The notes: a model not told the origin generated them from the letters alone. A stretch of 8,040 nt of DNA from Alphaproteobacteria bacterium (GCA_029263555.1 JAJUFW010000108.1:1-8040); one strand, 5' to 3'; shown: positions 1-6,206, counted from the stretch's first letter. Numbers and translations are program-made.

Positions 1-458
1 AGGGTCTCCACATAGGCCCGCATCAGCCGGCCGTCGACGACCTCCTCGCCCACCGGTTCCCGCGGCACCAGCTGGCCGTTGATGTAGAGGCGCCCCTCGC
101 GCATCTGGATGCGATCGCCGGGAAGCCCGATCACCCGCTTGATGTAGTCGACGGACGGATCCCTCGGCAGCTTGAAGACGACGACATCGCCGCGCTCGGG
201 CTGGCTGCCGAAAATGCGACCGTCGAACAGCGGCGGCCCGAACGGCAGGCTCATATGGCTGTAGCCGTAGGAGAACTTGGACACGAACAGATAGTCCCCG
301 ACCAAGAGGGTCGGGATCATCGAGCCCGAGGGGATATTGAACGGCTCATAGGCAAACGTGCGAACCCCGACGGCGATCAGGACGGCCACGACGACCGTCC
401 TCAGCGTCTCGCCCAGGCCGCCGGACGACTTCTTCTGCATCGAAATGGACTGTCCCAC
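1..458 (-). CDS. lepB: Signal peptidase I (LepB), C-terminal part beyond the window
   Basis: Membrane-bound serine/lysine-dyad peptidase that removes signal peptides from Sec- and Tat-exported proteins on the periplasmic side of the inner membrane. Only the first 152 complete codons are present; the gene runs off the left edge. One hydrophobic segment (about residues 20-37, TVVVAVLIAVGV) is the N-terminal membrane anchor. It is followed by the box B motif IPSGSMIPT, whose second serine (about S46) is the nucleophile, and by YIKRVIGLPGD, whose lysine (about K107) is the general base. I chose the GTG at 458 because an AGGAG lies 10 nt upstream, whereas the in-frame ATG at 440 has no ribosome binding site at a sensible distance; the ATG remains possible. 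The gene lies 39 bp downstream of acpS on the same strand, as expected for the alphaproteobacterial acpS-lepB-rnc-era order; rnc and era would lie to the left. Family assignment is secure. Confidence 0.96.
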   Translation of the reverse strand, partial: MGQSISMQKKSSGGLGETLRTVVVAVLIAVGVRTFAYEPFNIPSGSMIPTLLVGDYLFVSKFSYGYSHMSLPFGPPLFDGRIFGSQPERGDVVVFKLPRDPSVDYIKRVIGLPGDRIQMREGRLYINGQLVPREPVGEEVVDGRLMRAYVET

Positions 459-468
459 GGAAAAGACG

Positions 469-473
469 CTCCT
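469..473 (-). promoter_or_regulatory. Ribosome binding site of lepB
   Basis: An AGGAG on the minus strand, 10 nt before the GTG at 458 and 28 nt before the in-frame ATG at 440. It is the main reason for preferring the GTG start of lepB. Confidence 0.55.
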
Positions 474-497
474 GTATCGGCTCTCGGACCGTGAAAA

Positions 498-956
498 TCA
501 ACCCTGCGGGTAAACCGAAGGGGCGGCAGCCCCGCTTGTCCTGCCGACAGCAAGAGTCCCGGCGGGAACGGCGGAAATGATCACCATCGCCTGAGCCTGG
601 GGGTATTCGTCGGTGATGGTGAGATGAATGACGGGTTCCATCCCCGGCGGCGTCAGCGCTCTCAGCCGCGCGGCCGCCCCGCCGGTGAGGCGCATCGTCG
701 GCTGGCCGGTCGGTAGATTGACCACGCCCATGTCCCGCCAGAAGACGCCGTTATTGAGCCCGGTCCCCAGCGCCTTGGCGCAGGCCTCCTTCGCGGCGAA
801 ACGCTTGGCGTAGCTTGCCGCGCGCTGGTGCCTGCGCTCCGACCGCGCCCGTTCGACGTCGGTGAAGATCCGGCCGATGAACCGTTCCCCGAACCGATCC
901 AGGGCCTTCTCGACCCGCCGGATGTCGATGATGTCGTTGCCGATGCCGAGGATCAT
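498..956 (-). CDS. acpS: Holo-[acyl-carrier-protein] synthase
   Basis: Transfers 4'-phosphopantetheine from CoA to the conserved serine of apo-ACP, activating it for fatty acid synthesis in the cytoplasm. The 152-residue product opens with MILGIGNDIID, where D8 is the expected metal ligand. It also carries FAAKEACAKALGTG around residues 53-66, with E57 as the second metal ligand and K61 in the CoA-binding helix; both are hallmarks of the AcpS family. The last 20 or so residues (from about 131) form a Gly/Ala/Pro-rich tail that makes it longer than the usual 120-135 residues. The start at 956 places the conserved beta strand at the N-terminus; the open frame reaches a GTG at 983, but the nine extra residues do not look like AcpS. 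No strong Shine-Dalgarno is visible. It sits between relA and lepB on the same strand, 111 bp after relA. The pdxJ gene often found just upstream in alphaproteobacteria is absent here. Confidence 0.96.
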   Translation of the reverse strand: MILGIGNDIIDIRRVEKALDRFGERFIGRIFTDVERARSERRHQRAASYAKRFAAKEACAKALGTGLNNGVFWRDMGVVNLPTGQPTMRLTGGAAARLRALTPPGMEPVIHLTITDEYPQAQAMVIISAVPAGTLAVGRTSGAAAPSVYPQG

Positions 957-1067
957 GCCGGGTCCCAGATACCGACCGCACACGGCGCGTTGCGGCCATG
1001 GCGCGCCAGCGTCCCGCGCATGCGTCGCCGCAGCAGAGCCCGTCCCCTGCCGGCGCAGCCCGGCGCC

Positions 1068-3224
1068 TTACCCGCTGCGCGCACGTTCCACCGCGCTGAT
1101 GACGGGCGTGGCGCGCAGGGCCGCAACGATGTTGTTGAGGTGCTTCAGATCCGAAACGTCGATATCGATCAGCATCTCGAAGAAGTCGGTCGAGCGGGAG
1201 GTGATCTTGAGGTTGGTGATGTTGCCGCCGTTCTTGCCGATCACGGTAGACAGCGTGCCGAGGCTCCCCGGCTCGTTCGCGAGCACGGCATGGATGCGGC
1301 CGACATGGTCCTCCCCGTCGCCGCCGGAATCCCAACTCACGTCGATCCACCGCTCCGGAGTGTCGTAGAAGCTTTCCAGCGTCTCGCAGTCGATCGTGTG
1401 GATCGTGACGCCCTTCCCCGTCGTCACGATGCCGACGATGCGGTCGCCCGGGATCGGATGGCAGCAACGCGCATAATGGACGGCCATCCCGGGAATGAGG
1501 CCGCGGATCGGGACGGGCTGGTCCTTGGTCTTGCCCAAGCTCCTGCGCGCCCGGCCGATCGGCACGACCTTGGCGTCGGTCCGCTGGGCGGCGGCCTTGT
1601 GCCCGGGAAAGACGGCATTGAAGACGTCGCGCGCCGGCGTCAACCCGGCGCCGACATTGGCGTAGATGTCTTCGGGCACATTGGCCTTGAAGATCTTGAG
1701 GACACCTTCGATCGCCTTTTCCGTGAAGTCGTAGCCTTCCTGGCGGAAGATCTTCTGCAGCATGGCGCGGCCGAGATCGGCGTATTCGGTGCGCTGCTGC
1801 TGGCGGATGAACCGCCGAATCCGGGCACGCGCCTTGCCCGTCACCGCGAAGCGCTCCCATTCCGGCGAGGGCCGGGAGGTCTTCGACGTGATGATGTCGA
1901 CCTGATCGCCGTTAGTCAGCTGGTGGCGCAGCGTCACCAGCCGCCCGTTCACCTTGGCCCCGACGCAGGTATCCCCGATCTCGGAATGGACCGCGTAGGC
2001 GAAGTCGACCGGGGTCGCACCCTGCGGCAGGGCGATCAGCATGCCCTTCGGCGTAAAGCAGAAGACCTGGTCCTGGAACAGCTCCATCTTGGTGTGTTCC
2101 AGGAACTCCTCCGGCTTCTGGGCGTGCTCGAGGATCTCCAAGAGTTCCTGAAGCCAGCGGTATTTCGGCCGGTCGGCGACGCCCGCCGGCCCCTGCTTAT
2201 AGCTCCAGTGCGCCGCGACGCCGAGTTCGGCGACCTGATGCATGTCCTGCGTCCGGATCTGGATCTCGATGCGCTGGCGCAGGGGCCCGATCACGGCGGT
2301 ATGCAGGGACTGGTAGCCATTCGGCTTCGGCGTCGAGATGAAATCCTTGAAGCGCCCCGGCAGCGACTTGTAGCGGTCGTGCATGATGCCGAGCGCCTGA
2401 TAGCAGGCGGGCTTCGAGTCGACGATGACGCGGAACGCCATTATGTCGAACAGCTGCTCGAACGCGACGTTCTTGCGCTGCATCTTGCGCCAGATCGAAT
2501 AGGGCCTTTTCTCCCGGCCCGTCACCGTCGCCTGCAGCCCGCCTTCGGCCAGCACGTGCCGAAGCTCGTCGAGGACCTGGGCGACGAGATTGCTGCCCTC
2601 CTGCCGCAGCTCCAGGAGCCGGCGCACGATACTGCCGCGGGCATCGGGGTTGAGATGGGCGAACGCCAGATCCTCCAGCTCGTCCTTCATCTCGTGCATG
2701 CCGATGCGCTCGGCCAGCGGGGCATAGATCTCAAGGGTTTCCCGGGCGATCCGGCGCCGCTTGTCCGGATTGGGGATCGCATCCAGCGTGCGCATGTTGT
2801 GCAGCCGGTCGCAGAGCTTGACCAGCAGCACCCGGATATCCTTGGACATCGCAAGAACAAGCTTGCGGAAATTCTCCGCCTGCTTGCTCTCGGCGTCCTG
2901 AAGCTCGAGCTTGGAGAGCTTCGTCACCCCGTCGACGAGCTGGGCGATCTCCTTTCCGAAAAGCCGCTCGATCTCGTCCAGCGTCGCGACCGTGTCCTCG
3001 ACCGTATCGTGCAGAAGCCCGGTCACGATCGAACCCGTGTCCAGCTTCATCCCGGCCAGGATGCCGGCCACTTCCAGGGGGTGAAGGAAGTAGGGGTCCC
3101 CGGACGCGCGGCGCTGGGACCCGTGCGCCTTCATGGAAAAGACGTAGGCACGGTTGATCAGATCTTCGTCCGCCGTGGGATCATAGGCTTTTACGCGCTC
3201 GACCAGTTCGTACTGGCGAATCAT
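1068..3224 (-). CDS. relA: Bifunctional (p)ppGpp synthetase/hydrolase, Rel/SpoT family
   Basis: Makes the alarmone (p)ppGpp from ATP and GDP/GTP and also hydrolyses it, setting the stringent response. The product is 718 residues. The N-terminal HD hydrolase domain has the ligands expected of an active enzyme: H48, H72-D73 in LHDTVED, and D139 in KLCDRLHNMRT. The synthetase domain (about 215-345) has YSIWRKM near 242, D260 in LFDIMAFR, E320 in IEIQIRT, and RFKD at 291-294, the RxKD form typical of bifunctional Rel rather than the ExDD of monofunctional RelA. A TGS domain follows (about 387-447), then the Cys-Cys region HYARCCHPIPGD (583-594) and a C-terminal ACT domain (about 640-718). The ATG at 3224 starts the conserved domain; the frame is open to 3317, but that extension runs through a GC-rich hairpin and is not conserved-looking. 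It lies 123 bp downstream of rpoZ and is probably co-transcribed with it. The symbols rsh, spoT and rel are equally used. Confidence 0.97.
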   Translation of the reverse strand: MIRQYELVERVKAYDPTADEDLINRAYVFSMKAHGSQRRASGDPYFLHPLEVAGILAGMKLDTGSIVTGLLHDTVEDTVATLDEIERLFGKEIAQLVDGVTKLSKLELQDAESKQAENFRKLVLAMSKDIRVLLVKLCDRLHNMRTLDAIPNPDKRRRIARETLEIYAPLAERIGMHEMKDELEDLAFAHLNPDARGSIVRRLLELRQEGSNLVAQVLDELRHVLAEGGLQATVTGREKRPYSIWRKMQRKNVAFEQLFDIMAFRVIVDSKPACYQALGIMHDRYKSLPGRFKDFISTPKPNGYQSLHTAVIGPLRQRIEIQIRTQDMHQVAELGVAAHWSYKQGPAGVADRPKYRWLQELLEILEHAQKPEEFLEHTKMELFQDQVFCFTPKGMLIALPQGATPVDFAYAVHSEIGDTCVGAKVNGRLVTLRHQLTNGDQVDIITSKTSRPSPEWERFAVTGKARARIRRFIRQQQRTEYADLGRAMLQKIFRQEGYDFTEKAIEGVLKIFKANVPEDIYANVGAGLTPARDVFNAVFPGHKAAAQRTDAKVVPIGRARRSLGKTKDQPVPIRGLIPGMAVHYARCCHPIPGDRIVGIVTTGKGVTIHTIDCETLESFYDTPERWIDVSWDSGGDGEDHVGRIHAVLANEPGSLGTLSTVIGKNGGNITNLKITSRSTDFFEMLIDIDVSDLKHLNNIVAALRATPVISAVERARSG

Positions 3225-3300
3225 GCTTCGGTCACTCGAACGGCGGTGGACGACGGTCTGATCATCAGCAAAAGGTCGTTGCCTGGGGCTCGAAAGGCAA

Positions 3301-3325
3301 GGGGGCGGATCCGTCATCCGCCCCC
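3301..3325 (-). terminator. GC-rich hairpin between rpoZ and relA
   Basis: A perfect 10-bp inverted repeat (GGGGGCGGAT / ATCCGCCCCC) with a 5-nt loop lies 22 bp after the rpoZ stop codon. On the minus strand the stem is followed by TTGCCTTTC, which has too few T residues for a strong intrinsic terminator. It may be a partial terminator or a 3'-end stabilising structure that lets rpoZ be expressed above relA. The structure is seen directly; the function is inferred. Confidence 0.5.
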
Positions 3326-3347
3326 CTTCCCGCTTGCCGTAGCCGGC

Positions 3348-3800
3348 TTACTCTTCCTCCTCGACGGCGTCGTCGGGAAGCGTCAGATCGTCGTCGGCAA
3401 CGAGGTCGGCGACATCGCCCATGTCGTCCTCTGCGAGTTCCAGGCCCTCTTCGGACTCGTTCTCGGGTTCGAAAGCGGTTTCGGCGCTGCCGGCCTCGTT
3501 CGCGGAGGCCTGGGCCAGGAACTCCTCCTCACCGGCCATGAGCTCGATGATGTCCTCTTCGGACTCGTCGCTGGCGATGTGCTTCTGCCGGTCCTTGATC
3601 AAGGCATCGCGCAGGCTGTCGAGCGAGATGGTGTCCTCGGCGATCTCGCGAAGCGCGACAACCGGATTCTTGTCGTTGTCCCGATCGACGGTCAGGGCGG
3701 CGCCAGCGGAGATGTCGCGCGCCCGCTGCGCCGCCATCATGACCAGCTCGAAGCGGTTCGGAACCTTCAGAACGCAATCTTCGACCGTTACACGGGCCAT
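3348..3800 (-). CDS. rpoZ: DNA-directed RNA polymerase omega subunit, with long acidic tail
   Basis: Small RNA polymerase subunit that chaperones beta-prime assembly; in many proteobacteria it also forms part of a ppGpp site, which fits the relA gene just downstream. The 150-residue product starts MARVTVEDCV and continues LKVPNRFELVMMAAQRARDI, the conserved omega N-terminus; KNPVVALREIAE at about 44-55 is the second conserved block. Residues 77-150 form a tail with 31 Asp/Glu and no Lys or Arg, likely disordered. Most omegas are about 80-135 residues, so the tail explains the extra length. The start at 3800 has a GGAG about 10 nt upstream and a promoter at a suitable distance; the open frame extends to 3965, but that part carries no omega sequence and crosses the promoter. 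It is divergent from the NYN-domain gene. Confidence 0.96.
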   Translation of the reverse strand: MARVTVEDCVLKVPNRFELVMMAAQRARDISAGAALTVDRDNDKNPVVALREIAEDTISLDSLRDALIKDRQKHIASDESEEDIIELMAGEEEFLAQASANEAGSAETAFEPENESEEGLELAEDDMGDVADLVADDDLTLPDDAVEEEE

Positions 3801-3838
3801 GCGGGGTGTACTCCATAGAGAAAAGGGGATAGCCAGCC

Positions 3839-3867
3839 AATATAGAGAGCGGCATTCGCAGCTGCAA
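3839..3867 (-). promoter_or_regulatory. Predicted sigma-70-type promoter of rpoZ(-relA)
   Basis: On the minus strand TTGCAG (3867-3862) and TATATT (3844-3839) are separated by exactly 17 nt. The -10 matches the consensus at five of six positions and the -35 keeps the TTG that matters most. Transcription would start near 3832, giving a leader of about 30 nt before the rpoZ ATG. Prediction by eye only. Confidence 0.6.
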
Positions 3868-3932
3868 GAAGCAGATTCCCGACGACCGGTACGGAATCCC
3901 GCTTCGCTTGCCGCCAGCCGTGCGGAGGCACA

Positions 3933-3942
3933 GGGGGGGGGG
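3933..3942. repeat. Run of ten G in the divergent rpoZ/NYN intergenic region
   Basis: Ten consecutive G on the plus strand, the longest homopolymer I noticed in the window. It lies about 65 bp upstream of the rpoZ -35 box and 110 bp upstream of the NYN start codon. Such tracts slip during replication and are error-prone in sequencing, so the exact length is uncertain. Confidence 0.8.
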
Positions 3943-3954
3943 CGCCGCGAAACC

Positions 3955-4056
3955 ATGCCCGCCATGCCTCAGGAAATCATTGACGCACTACTACGGAAGG
4001 GCTACGCCCGTGCCCACATAATGGTTATTATCGTACTGACTGAAGGTTGGCGATGA
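3955..4056 (+). CDS. Possible leader peptide or small ORF overlapping the NYN gene start
   Basis: A 33-codon frame, starting MPAMPQEIIDALL and ending LTEGWR, has its stop codon TGA overlapping the ATG of the NYN gene (ATGA arrangement), which could couple translation of the two. There is no clear Shine-Dalgarno before its ATG at 3955 (or the in-frame ATG at 3964); only the G run lies upstream. I recognise no family. Part of it is read across an AT-rich palindrome that may be regulatory instead. It may well be fortuitous. Confidence 0.15.
   Translation: MPAMPQEIIDALLRKGYARAHIMVIIVLTEGWR
4018..4031. repeat. AT-rich palindrome upstream of the NYN-domain gene
   Basis: ATAAT-GGTT-ATTAT, a perfect 5-bp inverted repeat around a 4-nt centre, ends 21 bp before the NYN start codon. 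Both arms resemble a -10 element (CATAAT at 4017-4022, TATTAT at 4026-4031) and stand out in very GC-rich DNA. No convincing -35 box lies 16-18 nt upstream of either. It may be an operator, a -10 region, or both. Function inferred. Confidence 0.4.
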
Positions 4057-4655
4057 TTTTCTACAAAGAAGAGCGATTGGCTCTGTTCATTGACGGCGCA
4101 AATCTTTACGCGGCGGCCCGCGCCCTTGGCTTCGACGTCGACTACAAACGCCTTCTGGAACTTTTCGCGAAAAAGGGCCGGCTGATCCGCGCCTTCTATT
4201 ACACGACCCTCATCGAGGATCAGGAGTACTCGCCGATCCGGCCGCTCATCGACTGGCTGGACTACAACGGCTACAGCATGGTCACCAAGCCGATCCGGGA
4301 ATATACCGACAATCAGGGCCGGCGAAAGACGAAGGGCAGCATCGACATCGACCTTGCCATAGATGCGCTGGAGATGGCGGACAAGGTGGACCACATCCTC
4401 CTCTTCTCCGGCGACGGCGACTTCCGCAAGCTGGTCGAGGCGCTGCAGCGCCGGGGCGTGCGCGTGACCGTCGTGTCCACGATCAAGGCCCAGCCTCCCA
4501 TGATCGCGGACGAGCTGCGCCGCCAGGCCGACAACTTCCTCGAACTCTACGATCTCGCGCCGCACATCCAGAGGAGCACCCCGACCCCGCCGCGGACGCC
4601 GGCGCCGCAGGGCGGCGAAGGGGAGGACGACGACGCCTATTACCGGACTGCCTGA
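4053..4655 (+). CDS. NYN-domain protein of the LabA/DUF88 family (probable RNase)
   Basis: A 200-residue cytoplasmic protein with a PIN-like NYN nuclease fold. Acidic residues typical of the family's metal site are present: D14 in LFIDGANLY at the start of the domain, the KGSIDIDLAIDAL block (D98, D100, D104), and LLFSGDGDF with D121 and D123. NYN proteins are metal-dependent RNases or are predicted to be; the substrate of this subgroup is not known to me. Residues 172-200 form a Pro/Thr-rich then acidic tail (PTPPRTPAP, GEGEDDDAYY) that is probably disordered. I chose the ATG at 4053 because GAAGG lies 6 nt upstream; a TTG two codons earlier is in frame but overlaps that spacer. The gene is divergent from rpoZ and followed after about 20 bp by a uracil-DNA glycosylase gene, so the two are probably co-transcribed. 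From memory, NYN genes beside rpoZ recur in alphaproteobacteria, so this looks like a resident gene. Confidence 0.9.
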   Translation: MIFYKEERLALFIDGANLYAAARALGFDVDYKRLLELFAKKGRLIRAFYYTTLIEDQEYSPIRPLIDWLDYNGYSMVTKPIREYTDNQGRRKTKGSIDIDLAIDALEMADKVDHILLFSGDGDFRKLVEALQRRGVRVTVVSTIKAQPPMIADELRRQADNFLELYDLAPHIQRSTPTPPRTPAPQGGEGEDDDAYYRTA

Positions 4656-4661
4656 GACCGC

Positions 4662-4668
4662 GGAGGGG
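4662..4668 (+). promoter_or_regulatory. Shine-Dalgarno sequence before the glycosylase gene
   Basis: GGAGGGG is a strong ribosome binding site just after the NYN stop codon. It stands 6 nt before an ATC (4675) that is in frame with the glycosylase, and 10 nt before an ATG (4679) that is not. Its position argues that translation starts here and not at the GTG at 4792, which is the first canonical start codon in the glycosylase frame. Confidence 0.6.
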
Positions 4669-4674
4669 ATCGCG

Positions 4675-5367
4675 ATCCATGACGGCCGGCCGGCACGGGC
4701 CGATCCCCCACCCGACTGCAGGCTCTGTCCCCGGCTGGTCGGGTACCGGAACGCGAACCGGGTCGCCTTCCCACATTTCCACAATGCGCCCGTGCCGGGG
4801 CTCGGCCGCCCCGGGTCAGCCCTGCTGATCATCGGCCTAGCCCCCGGACTCCGGGGCGCGAACGCGACCGGCCGGCCGTTTACCGGCGACCATTCCGGCG
4901 CCCTGCTTCAGGCCGCTCTCTCCGACACGGGAATCGTGGTTTCCGCCCCGCCGGAAACCGGGCATGGCCGTATGATCGCCTGCCGGATCACCAACGCGGT
5001 ACGCTGCGCGCCCCCGGGCAACCGGCCAACGGCTGCGGAAGCGGCCGCCTGCCGGCGGTTCGTCGCCGCCGAACTCGCGGCCGTGCCGGAGCGGGGCGTC
5101 GTCCTTGCCGTCGGCCGCCTCGCCCATGGCGCGGTTCTTGCGGCCCTCGGGATCCGGCCGGGATCGGCACCGTTCGGGCATGGGGCAGTCCACGTCCTGC
5201 CCGGCGACCACCGCCTGGTCGACAGCTATCACTGCTCGAGGCTGAACACGAGCACCGGGCGCCTCACCCCGAAGATGCTTGCCGACGTTCTCCGTCTTGC
5301 GGCGCGCCTGGCTCGGCACGCCCGCGGCATGGAAAGTCCGGGTCAAGGCTCGACGAGCGGCCGGTAG
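4675..5367 (+). CDS. Uracil-DNA glycosylase, family 5 (UDGb-like), start codon uncertain
   Basis: Removes uracil and possibly other deaminated bases from DNA as the first step of base excision repair. Read from 4675 the product is about 230 residues. It has C15-x2-C18 in DCRLCPRL, then C111 (AVRCAPPGN) and C126, the four cysteines expected to bind a 4Fe-4S cluster. The catalytic block GLAPG...GRPFTGD lies at about 54-72 and the SYHCSR..NTSTGRLTP motif at about 184-199, a pattern typical of family 5 rather than family 4. The start is a problem: the first in-frame ATG, GTG or TTG is the GTG at 4792, which would delete the first cysteine pair and leave 191 residues. A good GGAGGGG precedes both an in-frame ATC (4675) and an out-of-frame ATG (4679). 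Either a rare start codon is used, or one base is missing (for instance in the C-run at 4705-4709). The 3' end overlaps the convergent hydrolase gene by 25 bp. Function is secure; the exact start is not. Confidence 0.88.
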   Translation: MHDGRPARADPPPDCRLCPRLVGYRNANRVAFPHFHNAPVPGLGRPGSALLIIGLAPGLRGANATGRPFTGDHSGALLQAALSDTGIVVSAPPETGHGRMIACRITNAVRCAPPGNRPTAAEAAACRRFVAAELAAVPERGVVLAVGRLAHGAVLAALGIRPGSAPFGHGAVHVLPGDHRLVDSYHCSRLNTSTGRLTPKMLADVLRLAARLARHARGMESPGQGSTSGR

Positions 5368-6206
5368 GTCTCGGGCCGTCGGTCCCGGAAAAACTGCCAG
5401 AGGTTCCGGACATCACGGATCATCTCCAGATCCATGTCGGCGACCACCAGCTCGTCCCGATCCTCGCTGCCGCACGCCAGGATGTTGCCCCGGGGATCGA
5501 CGACGTAGCTGCTGCCGTAGAACCGACCGATGTTCCAGGGCGCCTCCGTCCCGACCCGATTGACAGCGCCGATAAAGCATCCGTTGGCGACCGCGGCGGC
5601 CGGCTGCTCCAACTTCCAGAGATACTGGCTGAGCCCGGCGACCGTCGCCGACGGGTTGACGATATAGTCCGCCCCGCCCAGGGCAAGGGCACGCCAGCCT
5701 TCGGGGAAGTGACGGTCGTAGCAGGTATAGACCCCAAGGCGGCAGAAGGCGGTGTCGAATACCGGATAGCCCAGATTTCCGGGCTTGAAGAAGAACTTCT
5801 CATAGAAGCCGGCGACCTGCGGAATGTGGACCTTCCGGAACTTTCCGAGATACCTGCCGTCCGCGTCGATCACGGCGACGGTGTTGTAGTAGACCCCTGT
5901 TATGTCCTCCTCATAGACCGGGACAGCGATCACCATGCCGTAACGCCGGGCGCAGTCCTGCATCAGGCGCGTGGACGGTCCGTCCGGTACCTTCTCCGCC
6001 GCCGCGTACCATTTCGGATCCTGCGACGGGCAGAAATAGGGCTGGTTGAAGATCTCCTGCAGGCAAAGAACCTGCACTCCCTGCCGGCCTGCCTCTTCGA
6101 TCAGCGGCAGATGGGCCTCGTTCATCCGGTCCCTGATCTCGGCGGGGGACCGCGAGGTATCGGCCTTCAATCCCATCTGGATGAGGCCAGCTCGAACTTT
6201 GGACAT
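5343..6206 (-). CDS. Carbon-nitrogen hydrolase, beta-ureidopropionase / N-carbamoyl amidase type
   Basis: Nitrilase-superfamily amidase of 287 residues, probably cytoplasmic. The Glu-Lys-Cys triad is visible: E51 in CLQEIFNQPYF, K125 in KFRKVHIPQ and C162 in YTCYDRHFPEG, with the supporting glutamate E136 in FYEKFFF. NPSATVAGLSQYLWKLE (184-200) and VNRVGTE (215-221) are typical of the branch that includes beta-ureidopropionase (reductive pyrimidine degradation) and N-carbamoyl amino acid or putrescine amidases. The substrate cannot be fixed from sequence, and no hydantoinase, dihydropyrimidine dehydrogenase or transaminase gene is nearby. The ATG at 6206 is chosen for the excellent AGGAGGAG 4 nt upstream and the conserved start MSKVRAGLIQ; the frame stays open to 6284. 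Its tail overlaps the end of the glycosylase gene. It is the one gene here that does not belong to the usual housekeeping set, so it is likely an insertion into an otherwise conserved order. Confidence 0.9.
   Translation of the reverse strand: MSKVRAGLIQMGLKADTSRSPAEIRDRMNEAHLPLIEEAGRQGVQVLCLQEIFNQPYFCPSQDPKWYAAAEKVPDGPSTRLMQDCARRYGMVIAVPVYEEDITGVYYNTVAVIDADGRYLGKFRKVHIPQVAGFYEKFFFKPGNLGYPVFDTAFCRLGVYTCYDRHFPEGWRALALGGADYIVNPSATVAGLSQYLWKLEQPAAAVANGCFIGAVNRVGTEAPWNIGRFYGSSYVVDPRGNILACGSEDRDELVVADMDLEMIRDVRNLWQFFRDRRPETYRPLVEP

Noticed and set aside
1052..1067. GGCGC / GCGCC inverted repeat at the end of relA as a terminator
   Set aside because: Only five base pairs and no T-tract on the minus strand; expected by chance in DNA this GC-rich.
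751..1860. 369-codon minus-strand frame overlapping the end of relA and the start of acpS
   Set aside because: It is a shifted reading of those two genes; its composition is Arg/His-rich and contains frame-shifted echoes of AcpS.
3225..3317. 31-residue N-terminal extension of the Rel protein
   Set aside because: It reads through the GC hairpin after rpoZ and adds no conserved sequence; Rel proteins of this group begin close to the ATG at 3224.
828..3818. Open frame of 996 codons on the plus strand, antisense to relA, acpS and rpoZ
   Set aside because: It lies wholly opposite genes with unmistakable domains; its product is Arg/Asp/Leu-rich with no family features. Long antisense frames are common in DNA with high third-position GC.
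3801..3965. 55-residue N-terminal extension of omega
   Set aside because: It would run across the predicted rpoZ promoter and the G tract; conserved omega sequence starts at the ATG at 3800, which has its own ribosome binding site.
3980..4008. TTGACG as a -35 box for the NYN gene
   Set aside because: The hexamer 17 nt downstream is TACGCC, a poor -10, and the better -10-like hexamers lie too far away.
4002..4832. 276-codon minus-strand frame opposite the NYN gene
   Set aside because: Antisense shadow of the NYN and glycosylase genes with no domain of its own.
4837..5346. 169-codon minus-strand frame opposite the glycosylase
   Set aside because: Antisense to a well-supported enzyme gene; low-complexity, Arg/Gly-rich product.
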